From the NCBI GenBank assembly GCA_902623685.1, contig CACNUQ010000003.1:1-64000 (forward strand): 64,000 bases of DNA, given 5' to 3'. The first letter of the stretch is position 1. Every line of letters starts with the position of its first letter. A program made the translations under genes and the position numbers. The stretch is from an uncultured SAR86 cluster bacterium (lineage in GTDB: Bacteria; Pseudomonadota; Gammaproteobacteria; Magnimaribacterales; D2472). A model generated the notes under the pieces. That model worked only from the letters and a program-made list of their open reading frames with translations. It had not been told where the DNA came from and did not search any database. Of the stretch, positions 43,490 through 53,029 are shown one piece after another.

Positions 43490-45322
43490 ATGTATAAATT
43501 TTTATTATCTACTATTTTTATCCTTATCTTAGTAATTTCCTCGTGTTCAAGCGAGAAATCAAATGCTCTTACCGAATCCGATGCAGAAGCATTTCTACAA
43601 AGTGTTGAGCTTGAAGATAAAACTCTTGGCCCTATTGTAAGCTCAGCCTATTGGATTGGCGCCAATTTTATCACTTATGATTCTCAGAAAGTAGTTGCAG
43701 ACTATGGTAAAAGATATCAATTGCTTGCATTAGAGAGAGCTCGGCAGGCTTCTTCTTTTGACGAAGTTGAAGTTTCAGAAGAAAATCGAAGAAAACTTAA
43801 TCTTATAAAAAGCTCATTTGTGATGCCATCTCCCTTAGATGAAGCACTAGCTGGAGAAATATCATCAATTAGCGCTGAATTAGATGCTATGTACGGCGCT
43901 GGAGAGCATTGTTTTTCAGCTGATGATTGTTATGACTTGGAGGCATTCGAGAACATTATTGATAATTCAAGAGATCATGAGGAGCTTTTGAAGGCATGGG
44001 AAGGGTGGAGAAATATTGGCAAGCCAATGAAAGATATGTACTTAAGAATGGTTGAAATAGGCAATCAAGGCGCTAATGACCTGGGTTATAACGGCCTTAC
44101 TGATCTGTGGTTTAGTAAGTATGACATGCCAGCAGAAGATTTTTTAGATGAAACTGACAGAGTATGGGATGAGCTTAAGCCTCTGTATGATGCTTTGCAT
44201 TGTCATGTTCGCGATGAGCTATCAAATTTTTATGGTGAAAACATTGTATCTAAAACAGGTAATTTGCCCGCGCATGTATTGGGCAATATGTGGGGACAGT
44301 CATGGGCAAATATTTATGACTTGGTTTATACGGCAGAAAGTAATCAATCTAGCTCTGAGATAAATTTAACCAATATCCTTATCGAAAAGGACATTGATGA
44401 AGTTGAAATGGTAAAAATTGCTGAAAAATTTTTTATTTCTTTAGGATTTGAACCTTTATCAGACACTTTTTGGGAAAGGTCATTATTTGTAAAGCCTCAA
44501 GATAGAGATGTTGTATGTCATGCATCTGCTTGGGACATAGATTCAGATATTGATGATTTGAGAATCAAAATGTGTATTGAAAGAAATGCAGAAGACTTTT
44601 CAGTAATACATCATGAGCTTGGGCATATTTTCTACTACCAAGCTTACAGCGATCTTCCTGACATTTTTCAACGAGGAGCTAACGACGGTTTTCATGAAGC
44701 AGTAGGAGATTTGCTATCATTATCAATAACTCCTAACTACCTTCAAAAGATTGGAATGGTCACTGCAGAGGAAGCTGCTAGGGCAAATTCAGATCCAATT
44801 TCTTTATTAATGAAGCAAGCTCTTGATGGCGTAGTCTCTGTTCCGTGGACTTTGATGTTAGACAAATGGAGGGCAAAAGTCTTCACTGGAGAAACTAGCC
44901 CAGATGACTTAAATAATTCTTGGTGGGAGCTAAGAAAATTTTATCAAGGTATTGAAGCTCCCCGTGATCGTGATGTTGATGCATTTGATCCTGGAGCAAA
45001 ATACCACATACCAGGCAATACACCCTACACAAGATATTACTTAGCAAAGATTCTTCAATATCAATTTCACGAATCTCTTTGTAATCAAATGGGATTTGAT
45101 GGACCGCTTCATGAATGCTCAATATATGATAATGAGATTGCAGGAAAGAAATTAAGAGCCATGCTGGCTTTAGGACAAAGCAAAGAATGGCAAAGCGCAT
45201 TGGAAGCAATGACTGGAACGAGGGAATTAAGCGGCAAAGCAATGTTAAACTACTATCGACCGCTTATGGATTGGCTTGATACACAAAATACTGAACGAAC
45301 ATGTGGATGGGAGGAATCATGA
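43490..45322 (+). CDS. Peptidase M2 (angiotensin-converting-enzyme family) lipoprotein
   Basis: 610 aa from the ATG at 43490, preceded by AAAAGG. The lipobox is ISSC near residue 18. The zinc site is HHELGHIFYYQ with His375, Glu376 and His379, and the third ligand is the Glu in GFHEAVGD. The length and all-helical pattern match single-domain bacterial ACE homologues, dipeptidyl carboxypeptidases that trim peptides in the periplasm. TPYTRYYLAKILQYQFHESL is also conserved. Its stop overlaps the next ATG (ATGA). Confidence 0.92.
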   Translation: MYKFLLSTIFILILVISSCSSEKSNALTESDAEAFLQSVELEDKTLGPIVSSAYWIGANFITYDSQKVVADYGKRYQLLALERARQASSFDEVEVSEENRRKLNLIKSSFVMPSPLDEALAGEISSISAELDAMYGAGEHCFSADDCYDLEAFENIIDNSRDHEELLKAWEGWRNIGKPMKDMYLRMVEIGNQGANDLGYNGLTDLWFSKYDMPAEDFLDETDRVWDELKPLYDALHCHVRDELSNFYGENIVSKTGNLPAHVLGNMWGQSWANIYDLVYTAESNQSSSEINLTNILIEKDIDEVEMVKIAEKFFISLGFEPLSDTFWERSLFVKPQDRDVVCHASAWDIDSDIDDLRIKMCIERNAEDFSVIHHELGHIFYYQAYSDLPDIFQRGANDGFHEAVGDLLSLSITPNYLQKIGMVTAEEAARANSDPISLLMKQALDGVVSVPWTLMLDKWRAKVFTGETSPDDLNNSWWELRKFYQGIEAPRDRDVDAFDPGAKYHIPGNTPYTRYYLAKILQYQFHESLCNQMGFDGPLHECSIYDNEIAGKKLRAMLALGQSKEWQSALEAMTGTRELSGKAMLNYYRPLMDWLDTQNTERTCGWEES

Positions 45323-46191
45323 AACACTTAATTAATTTAGCCATCGCTGCAGGAGTTTTTATTTTTACAAAGTTATATGCTGAGATAATTTCTTATAACA
45401 GCATTGATTTTGATGGCTCAAACTTAGTTGGACAAATTTTAGTTTTGACTTTTGTTATTCAGTGGATAGCATATATTCCAGCTTTTCTCTTTAAAACTGA
45501 AAAGTTTTATGACCTTACAGGCAGCTTAACTTATATTGGAACCATTTTATTTGCTTTATATGCTACTGGCAGTTTAGCAAATCTTACTCTTGGCAACATT
45601 TTGGTTGGATTAGCTATAATTGTTTGGGCAATCAGATTGGGCTCATTTCTCTTTATGAGGATTCGTAAAGATAAAAAAGATGGAAGATTTGATTCGATAA
45701 AAACATCTTTTTCACAATTTTTTATGACATGGACTTTGCAGGGTATGTGGGTTTTTATATGTTCATCTGCAGCTTTAATTGCTATTGCCAATCCTTCAGG
45801 CATTCCCATAAATAGCTTATTCATTTTAGGACTTCTGATGTTTATATTTGGTTTTGCAATTGAAGTTATAGCTGATAATCAAAAATCTGCATTTCGATCA
45901 ATTCCAGAAAATAAAGACTCTTTCATAAATGAAGGACTTTGGGCCAGATCTAGACATCCCAACTACTTTGGTGAAATCACTCTTTGGGCTGGCATAACAG
46001 TAATGGGCATATCAACATTTGAGGGCATGAATTATTTAGCGATTTTTTCACCTATTTTTTCCTATTTACTTTTAGTTTACGTTAGTGGGGTAAGAATGCT
46101 GGAGGGCAGAGGGCATAAAAAGTGGGGCCATCTTGAGGATTATCAAAATTATAAAAAAAATACTCCTAAACTTATCCCTAAAATTTTTTAG
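45319..46191 (+). CDS. DUF1295 / steroid 5-alpha-reductase-like membrane protein
   Basis: 290 aa from the ATG at 45319, which has GGAGG five nt upstream and overlaps the upstream stop by 4 nt. About seven membrane helices are present. The C-terminal SRHPNYFGEITLWAG (about residue 210) is the NADPH-binding signature of DUF1295 and isoprenylcysteine methyltransferase relatives. The substrate is unknown. Coupling to a peptidase gene is unexplained. A 172-nt AT-rich gap without a gene follows, probably holding the promoter of the TonB cluster. Confidence 0.87.
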   Translation: MKHLINLAIAAGVFIFTKLYAEIISYNSIDFDGSNLVGQILVLTFVIQWIAYIPAFLFKTEKFYDLTGSLTYIGTILFALYATGSLANLTLGNILVGLAIIVWAIRLGSFLFMRIRKDKKDGRFDSIKTSFSQFFMTWTLQGMWVFICSSAALIAIANPSGIPINSLFILGLLMFIFGFAIEVIADNQKSAFRSIPENKDSFINEGLWARSRHPNYFGEITLWAGITVMGISTFEGMNYLAIFSPIFSYLLLVYVSGVRMLEGRGHKKWGHLEDYQNYKKNTPKLIPKIF

Positions 46192-46363
46192 GCTCTAAGT
46201 TTTACTTATAAAGTGTATTAATCAATAAATATAACCAGGACAAATAAGTTATAAATAAGTAACACCATTTAAAGCAAAATTGGGTACAATTTTACTTTTA
46301 TAAAAGTTTGAATAATTTCACTACGCTGTTAGACTAGTGAACCATTTTTCAAAGGGGAAAAAT

Positions 46364-47116
46364 ATGTTAAAGAAAAGCCTAGTAGCTCTTACTATGATGT
46401 CAACGTTCGTCATGGCATCGGAGATGGAGCTAGTATTAGAAGTTGGAAGAGATAACACTGAACTTTCAGCTAAATCTCAAGCTAAAATTGATGCCACAGA
46501 ATCAGATACTGATAAATTAATTAACGAATTTAAAGTTGTCTCAAAACAAGTTGAAGGATTAAAGTTATATAACGCACAAAAAAGAATTCAAATTCAAGCT
46601 CAACTAGATTTAATGGACAAATATGATGAGCAGCTTGTTCAAGTTGTTGTAATGCAAAGACAGATTCCGCCTCTTGCACAAAGAATGCTAGAAGGCCTTG
46701 AGAAGTACGTTAATCTCGATACACCATTTCACATAGAAGAAAGGAAGCAAAGACTTGATCTTGTAAGAGCTTCACTTTCAAACCCTAAGGTGACTGCTTC
46801 AGAACAAGTAAGGCAAATATTAGAGGCTTATAACATCGAAGCTGAATATGGAAGAAAACTTGATGCGTATGATGAAACCATTGTTTTAGATGGACAAGAG
46901 GTTGTTGTAAATATTCTTAGAGTTGGAAGGCTTGGGATGTTCTTCCAGTCTAAAGATGAAAGAACGACTGGATATTATGATAATGAAACAGGCACTTGGG
47001 AAGAGCTTTCTGGAAGTTACAGAATAACTGTAAGAGATGGAATCAGAATGGCGCAAAAATTAGCGCCTATGGATATCATGATGCTACCTATAGTTTACAG
47101 AGGAGATGCATCATGA
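46364..47116 (+). CDS. DUF3450 protein of TonB cluster
   Basis: 250 aa from the ATG at 46364 (AAAGGGG upstream). It has a signal peptide of about 19 residues, then a long coiled coil (about residues 30-105), then a mixed domain ending in KLAPMDIMMLPIVYRGDAS. DUF3450 proteins are found as the first gene of TtpC-type TonB operons in marine gammaproteobacteria and are probably periplasmic. Its stop overlaps the next start as ATGA. Confidence 0.88.
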   Translation: MLKKSLVALTMMSTFVMASEMELVLEVGRDNTELSAKSQAKIDATESDTDKLINEFKVVSKQVEGLKLYNAQKRIQIQAQLDLMDKYDEQLVQVVVMQRQIPPLAQRMLEGLEKYVNLDTPFHIEERKQRLDLVRASLSNPKVTASEQVRQILEAYNIEAEYGRKLDAYDETIVLDGQEVVVNILRVGRLGMFFQSKDERTTGYYDNETGTWEELSGSYRITVRDGIRMAQKLAPMDIMMLPIVYRGDAS

Positions 47117-48495
47117 AAAATTTAAATAGATATTTTCTCACTTTTGTACTTTTATTTTCCTTTGAAATTGTTTCTCAAGAGAGCACTGATGGAGAGCCAA
47201 CAACAATTCAAGGTTTGCTTCAACTAGTTGAGCAAGGAAGAACATCTGAACAAAATGTGAACACTCAAAGAGAAGCTGAATTTTTAGCAAATAAAAATCA
47301 ACAAGCTGCAAAGCTTGCTGCTGAAAAAAGAGAGTTAGCAAGGCAAGAAAGAATTGCTGATCAACTCGAGGCTGAATATAAGAAGAATGATGCCATTTTG
47401 GTTGTTAAGGAAGCAGCTTATAAGAAAGAATTGGGTTCCTTGGTTGAGTTATTTGGTCATTTACAAAGCTCTGCTGGAGAGGCAAGCTCACTTTTTGCTG
47501 ATTCTTTGACGTCTGCTCAGTACGGAAAAGAGAGAGAAACCTTCTTAAATGACCTTTCTGCAAAAATGTCAGATGCCACAGAACTACCTACAATCAGAGA
47601 GCTTGAAGGACTATGGTACGAATTACAGAGAGAAATGGTCGCAGGTTCTGAAGTTGTAAGTTTTAACACAAATGTTATCAATCTTGATGGAGAATCCGAG
47701 AATTGTGTGGTGACTAGGGTAGGACTTTACAATGCTATTTGTGATGGAAAGTATCTTGAATACATTGGAAGCAAGGGACAATATGCATTTCTAGGTAAAC
47801 AACCTGAAGGTCGTTATGTAAGCTCAGCAAAAAAATTATCCAAAGCTGATCCTGGTGATGTAGTTAAGTTTGGAGTTGATCCAACAGGTCCTGTTGGTGG
47901 AAGCTTGCTCGCAAATTTAATTCAAAATCCTAGTTTATTGGAAAGAGTTAACCAAGGACGGGAAGTAGGTTACATAATTATTATTGTTGGTTTGTTTGGT
48001 ATTGGAATAGCTTTTTGGAAACTATTTACTTTATATAACATGGGCGTGGCTGTTAAAAAGCAAGCAAAATCTAAAACTCATGACAAATCTAATCCACTAG
48101 GAAGAGTTCTAGCTGTTGGTGAAGAACATATGGGCAAAGATATTGAAACCCTTGAATTGAAACTTGCTGAGGCAATTATGGCAGAAAGACCTGCTATAGA
48201 AAGAGGAATTCCAGTGGTCAAAATTATTTCGGTTGTGGCTCCATTAGCTGGATTACTCGGAACAGTCACAGGTATGATTGTTACTTTCCAGCAAATCACA
48301 TTATTTGGTACGGGAGATCCTAAAATAATGGCAGGAGGTATCTCACAAGCTCTTGTTACTACTGTCTTGGGGCTTGTGGTTGCTATCCCTACAACTCTTC
48401 TACATTCTTTTGCTAACTCATCAGCAAGAGGAATTATTAATGTTCTAGAAGAGCAAAGTACAGGAATAGTAGCTGAACATTCTGAATCAAAGTAA
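47113..48495 (+). CDS. ttpC: TtpC-like MotA/TolQ/ExbB proton channel protein
   Basis: 460 aa from the ATG at 47113. A signal peptide is followed by a periplasmic coiled coil (about residues 45-95) and a globular part. A membrane helix lies near residues 285-308 (VGYIIIIVGLFGIGIAFWKL). The C-terminal ExbB domain contains ISVVAPLAGLLGTVTGMIVT and ISQALVTTVLGLVVAIPTTL. This layout is that of Vibrio TtpC, a fourth component required by the TonB2 system. It probably links the proton channel to the periplasm. Confidence 0.88.
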   Translation: MKNLNRYFLTFVLLFSFEIVSQESTDGEPTTIQGLLQLVEQGRTSEQNVNTQREAEFLANKNQQAAKLAAEKRELARQERIADQLEAEYKKNDAILVVKEAAYKKELGSLVELFGHLQSSAGEASSLFADSLTSAQYGKERETFLNDLSAKMSDATELPTIRELEGLWYELQREMVAGSEVVSFNTNVINLDGESENCVVTRVGLYNAICDGKYLEYIGSKGQYAFLGKQPEGRYVSSAKKLSKADPGDVVKFGVDPTGPVGGSLLANLIQNPSLLERVNQGREVGYIIIIVGLFGIGIAFWKLFTLYNMGVAVKKQAKSKTHDKSNPLGRVLAVGEEHMGKDIETLELKLAEAIMAERPAIERGIPVVKIISVVAPLAGLLGTVTGMIVTFQQITLFGTGDPKIMAGGISQALVTTVLGLVVAIPTTLLHSFANSSARGIINVLEEQSTGIVAEHSESK

Positions 48496-48502
48496 ATAGA
48501 TA

Positions 48503-49027
48503 ATGTTTTACGCTATTACTGAAGCATTTAATACTCTCAGAGACTTTATGTCTGCTGGGGGAAGTGTGCTTTGGTTGATAGCGATTCTTGCTGCTTTCAT
48601 GTGGGCGATAATTTTGGAAAGAGTTTGGTATTTTAATTCTGGTCATAAAGAGTATATGGGAGAATTAAAATCTGAATGGGAATCAATAAGCGATCACTCA
48701 TCTTGGAAAGCTCAACAAATTAAAGATAAACTAATATCTCAAGCAAAAGAAGCAGTTAATAAACATCTACCACTTATAAACACTTGTGTAGCTCTTGCTC
48801 CACTTTTTGGATTATTGGGTACTGTTACTGGAATGATAGAAGTATTTCAGGTGATGGCATTTACCGGTGGTGGTGATGCAAGATCGATGGCCGGAGGAGT
48901 CTCAAAGGCAACTCTTCCAACTATGGCGGGTATGACTACCGCATTATCAGGTGTATTTGCTACTATTTACCTTAATGCAGCTAGAAATAGAGAAGAAGGT
49001 TTAATAAAAGAAGTAATTAAAAGTTAA
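48503..49027 (+). CDS. exbB: ExbB proton channel subunit
   Basis: 174 aa, three membrane helices. The MotA/TolQ/ExbB core is LAPLFGLLGTVTGMIEVFQV (about residue 97) and SKATLPTMAGMTTALSGVFA. With ExbD it uses the proton gradient to energise TonB. It lies 7 nt after ttpC and 12 nt before exbD. Confidence 0.93.
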   Translation: MFYAITEAFNTLRDFMSAGGSVLWLIAILAAFMWAIILERVWYFNSGHKEYMGELKSEWESISDHSSWKAQQIKDKLISQAKEAVNKHLPLINTCVALAPLFGLLGTVTGMIEVFQVMAFTGGGDARSMAGGVSKATLPTMAGMTTALSGVFATIYLNAARNREEGLIKEVIKS

Positions 49028-49039
49028 CAGGAGAGTATT

Positions 49040-49450
49040 TTGAGAAGAAACGCTATATCAAGTGCAGTTCAAGAAGAAGAAGCAGAAATTAATATGACAC
49101 CAATGCTTGATGTTGTGTTTATTATGCTTATTTTCTTTATTGTGACCGCAAACTTTATCAAAGAGCCAGGTCTTGAGATAAACAGACCGGAATCTGATAC
49201 ATCAGAAACGCAAGAAAACGCAGCTATTTTAATTGCGGTTGGTGCTTCTGGCGAAATTTGGATGGATGGCAGAAGAATTGATGCTAGACAAGTTAAAGCT
49301 AACGTCGTTAAACTTTTAGCAGATAACCCTCAGGGATCAGTAGTGATTCAGGCTGATGAAAAAGCTATGGCTGATACGATCATAAAAGTTATGGATGGAT
49401 CTAGAGAAGCTGGTGTATACAATATATCTCTTGCCTCCGAACCAAAATAG
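49040..49450 (+). CDS. exbD: ExbD proton channel subunit
   Basis: 136 aa. Start TTG at 49040 with AGGAGAG upstream. A single membrane helix begins at INMTPMLDVVFIMLIFFIVT; its Asp in MLDVVF is the essential proton-carrying residue. The periplasmic part has DGRRIDARQVKANV and ends in ISLASEPK. It is the partner of the preceding ExbB. Confidence 0.93.
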   Translation: MRRNAISSAVQEEEAEINMTPMLDVVFIMLIFFIVTANFIKEPGLEINRPESDTSETQENAAILIAVGASGEIWMDGRRIDARQVKANVVKLLADNPQGSVVIQADEKAMADTIIKVMDGSREAGVYNISLASEPK

Positions 49451-49459
49451 AGAATTAAT

Positions 49460-50176
49460 TTGAATACCGCTAATAATAGTTTAAGTACTTTATCTCAGAC
49501 AATTACAAAAGTGCTTGCGCCATTAATAGATCTTTTCAATAAAGCATTTAACTACAATAAGTATCTAGCAGGTTCTGGATTTGCAGCTTTAATTACACTT
49601 GGATTATTCTTTCTGATGGTTGCGTTGATTTCATTAGGAGACAATAGTATTCCAACAGATAATTCAAGAAAGTTAGGCGATGTAATTATGCCTGAGAGAG
49701 ACATTGATACTTTATTTGATAGTGTTGATAAACCTGAAGAGCCCGATCAACAGCCTGAAGACATTGCTCAACCTGAATTAGATTTAGCGCCCTTGGCTGG
49801 GGTTGATGTAAGTCTTCCAAAGCCAAAAACTAATTTCGCTGGAAGCGGATCATTTTTTAGAGATGGGGAATATATCCCATTATTTAAAGTCACGCCTATA
49901 TATCCTAGAAGGGCTCAAGAAAGAGGAATAATGGGATATGCAGTTGTTGCATTCACAATTACTGAGACCGGTACAGTTGAAAATGCAGTCCCTCTAGAAG
50001 GTATGTGTGGCGATCCAACAAATCCTGAAACAGTTTACAGACAATGTTCTATATTTAATTCAGCAGCATCACGGGCAGCATTAAAATTGAAATATAAGCC
50101 TAAAATAGTTGATGGGAAGGCAGTAAGGGTGGATGATGTCCCTCATAAGTTTACTTTTATACTTGAGGAAAGCTAA
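49460..50176 (+). CDS. tonB: TonB energy transducer, TonB2 type
   Basis: 238 aa, start TTG at 49460. About 35 cytoplasmic residues precede a membrane helix (about residues 36-60). The linker is short and acidic (PEEPDQQPEDIAQPELDLAP) instead of the usual Lys-Pro repeats. The C-terminal domain begins PIYPRRAQERGIMGYAVVAF and carries an insertion bounded by two cysteines (GMCGDPTNPETVYRQC) before SRAALKLKYKPKIVDGKAV. It should drive outer-membrane receptors; none is encoded in this window. The stop overlaps the next start. Confidence 0.9.
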   Translation: MNTANNSLSTLSQTITKVLAPLIDLFNKAFNYNKYLAGSGFAALITLGLFFLMVALISLGDNSIPTDNSRKLGDVIMPERDIDTLFDSVDKPEEPDQQPEDIAQPELDLAPLAGVDVSLPKPKTNFAGSGSFFRDGEYIPLFKVTPIYPRRAQERGIMGYAVVAFTITETGTVENAVPLEGMCGDPTNPETVYRQCSIFNSAASRAALKLKYKPKIVDGKAVRVDDVPHKFTFILEES

Positions 50177-51657
50177 TGAGCAAATTTTTTAGCAGTATAT
50201 TTTCTGTATTATTGATTTCTTCTTTTATGTTTGGACCTTCGACTCTATTTGCCCAAAGTTATTCTGATGAAGGAAAAAAACAAGAAAAAAGAACATATAA
50301 AAAAGCTAGAGTGCTCACATCTAAAACCGCTAAAAAAGTAGTTAAAGTAGTTGAGGCGCTTGAAAGACAAAAAGTAGTTAAAGTTCCAGATCCTGAAAAT
50401 AAAGGTAAGTTTATTGAAAAAGAGGAAGATGATCCTGATTGGAATGAAGCAAAAAGAATCTTAACAGAGCTTTTAAATGAAAGAGGCGATTTAAAAAGTT
50501 ATGATCGCTCTGTCATGTGGAATTACTGGGGTTATATATATTTTAGTGAAGAGGATTATGATCAGGCCATGTATGCATATGAGCAGCTCTTAAAAGAGCC
50601 AGAGGCAACTATACCTCTTCGAACCGCATCTTTACTAACACTTGCACAATTAAACCTTGTAAAAGCGAACTGGGATAAAGGCATACGTCTAATTCTTCAG
50701 TGGATGGATGAAGTAGAAAAGGTAACCGCTCAATCACATTATCTTCTTGCTTCTGCATATTTCCAAAAAGAAGATTATGTAAGGGCTCGTTCATCTATGG
50801 AAGAGGCTATAAGACTTGCTGAAGAAGAAGGTTATCGCCCAAAAGAAAATTGGTATGTTCTCCTAGCAGCTTGCTTTAATGAGTTGAAAGATAAAAAAGT
50901 TATTAGTGCTACATTTGCACTAGAGCAACAATTAGTCATTTATGAAATCCTAGTAAATTACTATCCTAAAAAGCTTTATTTCTTACAGTTAGGTGGAACT
51001 TATCAACAAATGGATAGAGAAGAGGATTATATGATCACCCTCAAAGCTGCTTTTAACAAAGACCTTCTTGATAAAGAAGGTGAATATTTAGCTTTAGCTC
51101 AATTGCTCCTTCTTAGCAAAAATCCTTATTGGGCAGCACAGGTGCTTGTGGCTGGTCAAAACAAAAAAGTAACTATTAAAGATGAAAAAACTGGTGAAGA
51201 ATCAACAGTAGCTGTAGTTAAAGACACTGAAAAAAATCTAAAACTTTTGGCTGATTCTTGGAGAATGGCCCAAGAGATCGACAAAGCAATACCTGTGCTT
51301 GAGCAGGCTGCAAAAATGTCAAAAGAGGGTGAAACATATATATTATTAGGCAACTTATATTTATTTGAAGATAGGATAGAGGATTCAATTAGAGCCATAC
51401 AGGCTGGTCTTAAAAAAGGTAAAGTCAAAAGTGTTTCTCAATCTCAACTAGTTTTGGGGCAAGCTTACTTTGAAATGGAAAATTTTGAAGAAGCTAAAAA
51501 ACAGTTTAGGGCTGCTGCTAGAGATAAAGATAAACGAATTAAAAAGACAGCTAATTCATGGATAAAATATGCTGAAAATGAAGAAGTAAGAGTCAAAAAT
51601 CTTGCATTAAGAAGAGATTTTATCCAGCAATCAAAAGCAAAAGAAGCTAAATCTTAA
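50176..51657 (+). CDS. Exported tetratricopeptide-repeat protein of TonB cluster
   Basis: 493 aa with a signal peptide (about residues 1-26) and a lysine-rich segment after it. TPR-like helical pairs cover about residues 110-470; clear ones are YIYFSEEDYDQAMYAYEQLL, AYFQKEDYVRARSSMEEAI and LVLGQAYFEMENFEEAKKQF. A TPR protein at the end of TonB2-type operons is known to be needed for or associated with the system. It probably bridges components in the periplasm. The 3' end overlaps folA, which converges. Confidence 0.85.
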   Translation: MSKFFSSIFSVLLISSFMFGPSTLFAQSYSDEGKKQEKRTYKKARVLTSKTAKKVVKVVEALERQKVVKVPDPENKGKFIEKEEDDPDWNEAKRILTELLNERGDLKSYDRSVMWNYWGYIYFSEEDYDQAMYAYEQLLKEPEATIPLRTASLLTLAQLNLVKANWDKGIRLILQWMDEVEKVTAQSHYLLASAYFQKEDYVRARSSMEEAIRLAEEEGYRPKENWYVLLAACFNELKDKKVISATFALEQQLVIYEILVNYYPKKLYFLQLGGTYQQMDREEDYMITLKAAFNKDLLDKEGEYLALAQLLLLSKNPYWAAQVLVAGQNKKVTIKDEKTGEESTVAVVKDTEKNLKLLADSWRMAQEIDKAIPVLEQAAKMSKEGETYILLGNLYLFEDRIEDSIRAIQAGLKKGKVKSVSQSQLVLGQAYFEMENFEEAKKQFRAAARDKDKRIKKTANSWIKYAENEEVRVKNLALRRDFIQQSKAKEAKS

Positions 51658-52157
51658 TTTTTTAAATAGGTTTCAACTGAGAAATCATACTCATTGTCTT
51701 CATCCTGTATAAAGGACTCATTTGAAATCATTCTCCATTTATCAAGATCAATGCTTGGATAAAACACATCTCCATTGATATCACAATCAACCCTTGTGAG
51801 AACTAATTTATTTACTAGATTAATGCTATCTTTAAAAATGTACCCACCGCCAATTAATACAATCTCTTCAACTAAGCTATTTTCCCTGTTCCAGTTTCTT
51901 GCCTCAGAAATTGCTTGTTCTAATGAATTTACTACTTGAACTTCACTTGTTGATGAGATTGTTGAGGATATAACAATATTTTTTCTATTTGGTAGCGGTC
52001 TGCCAATTGATTCAAATGTTTTCCTTCCCATTACAATGACTTTGTTTTGAGTATAAGCACTAAAGTGTTGAAGGTCTTTCTTTAATCTCCATGGCAAATC
52101 ATTGTCCACGCCTATTACATTGTTATTAGATAATGCTACTAAATGTGAAATTATCAT
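51654..52157 (-). CDS. folA: Dihydrofolate reductase
   Basis: 167 aa. ISHLVALSNNNVIGVDNDLP at the N-terminus includes the Trp-loop, followed by WRLKKDLQHF with the catalytic acid at D18-L-P-W. VIMGRKTFESIGRPLPNR is the NADPH-binding signature, and VLIGGG-like IVLIGGGYIF follows. It regenerates tetrahydrofolate, partnering ThyA encoded 5 nt upstream. Its stop overlaps the stop of the convergent TPR gene. Confidence 0.94.
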   Translation of the reverse strand: MIISHLVALSNNNVIGVDNDLPWRLKKDLQHFSAYTQNKVIVMGRKTFESIGRPLPNRKNIVISSTISSTSEVQVVNSLEQAISEARNWNRENSLVEEIVLIGGGYIFKDSINLVNKLVLTRVDCDINGDVFYPSIDLDKWRMISNESFIQDEDNEYDFSVETYLKN

Positions 52158-52162
52158 TTTAT

Positions 52163-53029
52163 CTATATTGCCATTTTTGCTTTTAAAGCTGGGTGAGATT
52201 CATAGCCTTCTAAAATAAAGTCACTTACAGAACAATTTTTTAACGCGTCGATTGACTCTAGCTGAGGCATTACAAGTTTTGGAAGTTTTTTAGGTGTTCT
52301 TGTTAGCTGTTCTTTAACTTGCTCCAAACTATTCTTATAAATATGCGCATCTCCAAATGTATGAATAAATTCTCCTGGAACAAGATTCAAGATATTTGCC
52401 AAAATGGATTGAAGCAAAGCATAGCTAGCTATATTAAATGGAACTCCTAAAAACATATCAGCGCTTCTTTGATACATGTGACATGACAAACGCCCACTTT
52501 CAGAAACGTAGAATTGAGACATAACATGACATGGGGGTAGCGCCATATAATCAAGTTGCTCGACGTTCCATGCACTCAATATATGTCTTCTTCCATAGGG
52601 ATTAGATTTAATGTCATAAAGCAATTTTTTAATTTGATCAACTCCGCTCCAATTTCTCCATTGAACTCCATATACTGGGCCAAGTTTTTTTGTAATATCA
52701 TTATTTTCATAACCAAGATCAACTCCTTGGTTGTCTGCATTATCTGTCCAAATGGTAGAAAATTTACTTAAATCAGTTAGTTCAGATCGATCTTTTTCAA
52801 ATCTAATTTCAGCTAATCTACGCTCATCATCTGAACCTTCAAGAAACCATAATAATTCTGAAACTACTCCTTTCCATGCAAGTGATTTAGTTGTAACCGC
52901 AGGGAATCCATCTTTAAGATCAAAACGGATTTGATGTCCAAAAGAGGAAATTACGCCTGTTCCAGTTCTATCTCCTCGATCTTCACCATTTTTCAGTATG
53001 TAGTCTAATAGGTCAAGATATTGCTTCAT
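52163..53029 (-). CDS. thyA: Thymidylate synthase ThyA
   Basis: 288 aa, slightly longer than E. coli ThyA (264). The catalytic Cys lies in LPPCHVMSQFYV, and QRSADMFLGVPFNIASYALL and HIYKNSLEQVKEQL are conserved. It makes dTMP from dUMP and methylene-tetrahydrofolate. It overlaps lgt by 17 nt and is 5 nt before folA. An insertion in the 80-110 region (ELTDLSKFSTIWTDNADNQG) accounts for part of the extra length, as in many bacteria. Confidence 0.95.
   Translation of the reverse strand: MKQYLDLLDYILKNGEDRGDRTGTGVISSFGHQIRFDLKDGFPAVTTKSLAWKGVVSELLWFLEGSDDERRLAEIRFEKDRSELTDLSKFSTIWTDNADNQGVDLGYENNDITKKLGPVYGVQWRNWSGVDQIKKLLYDIKSNPYGRRHILSAWNVEQLDYMALPPCHVMSQFYVSESGRLSCHMYQRSADMFLGVPFNIASYALLQSILANILNLVPGEFIHTFGDAHIYKNSLEQVKEQLTRTPKKLPKLVMPQLESIDALKNCSVSDFILEGYESHPALKAKMAI

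Noticed and set aside
44895-45242. Long minus-strand frame inside the M2 peptidase gene
   Set aside because: It lies wholly antisense to a well-supported zinc peptidase and has no recognisable motif; it is a shadow frame.
46192-46363. Promoter of the TonB operon (TTGAAT near 46307 with TAGACT 16 nt later)
   Set aside because: Each hexamer matches consensus at only four positions, so I do not list it as a feature.
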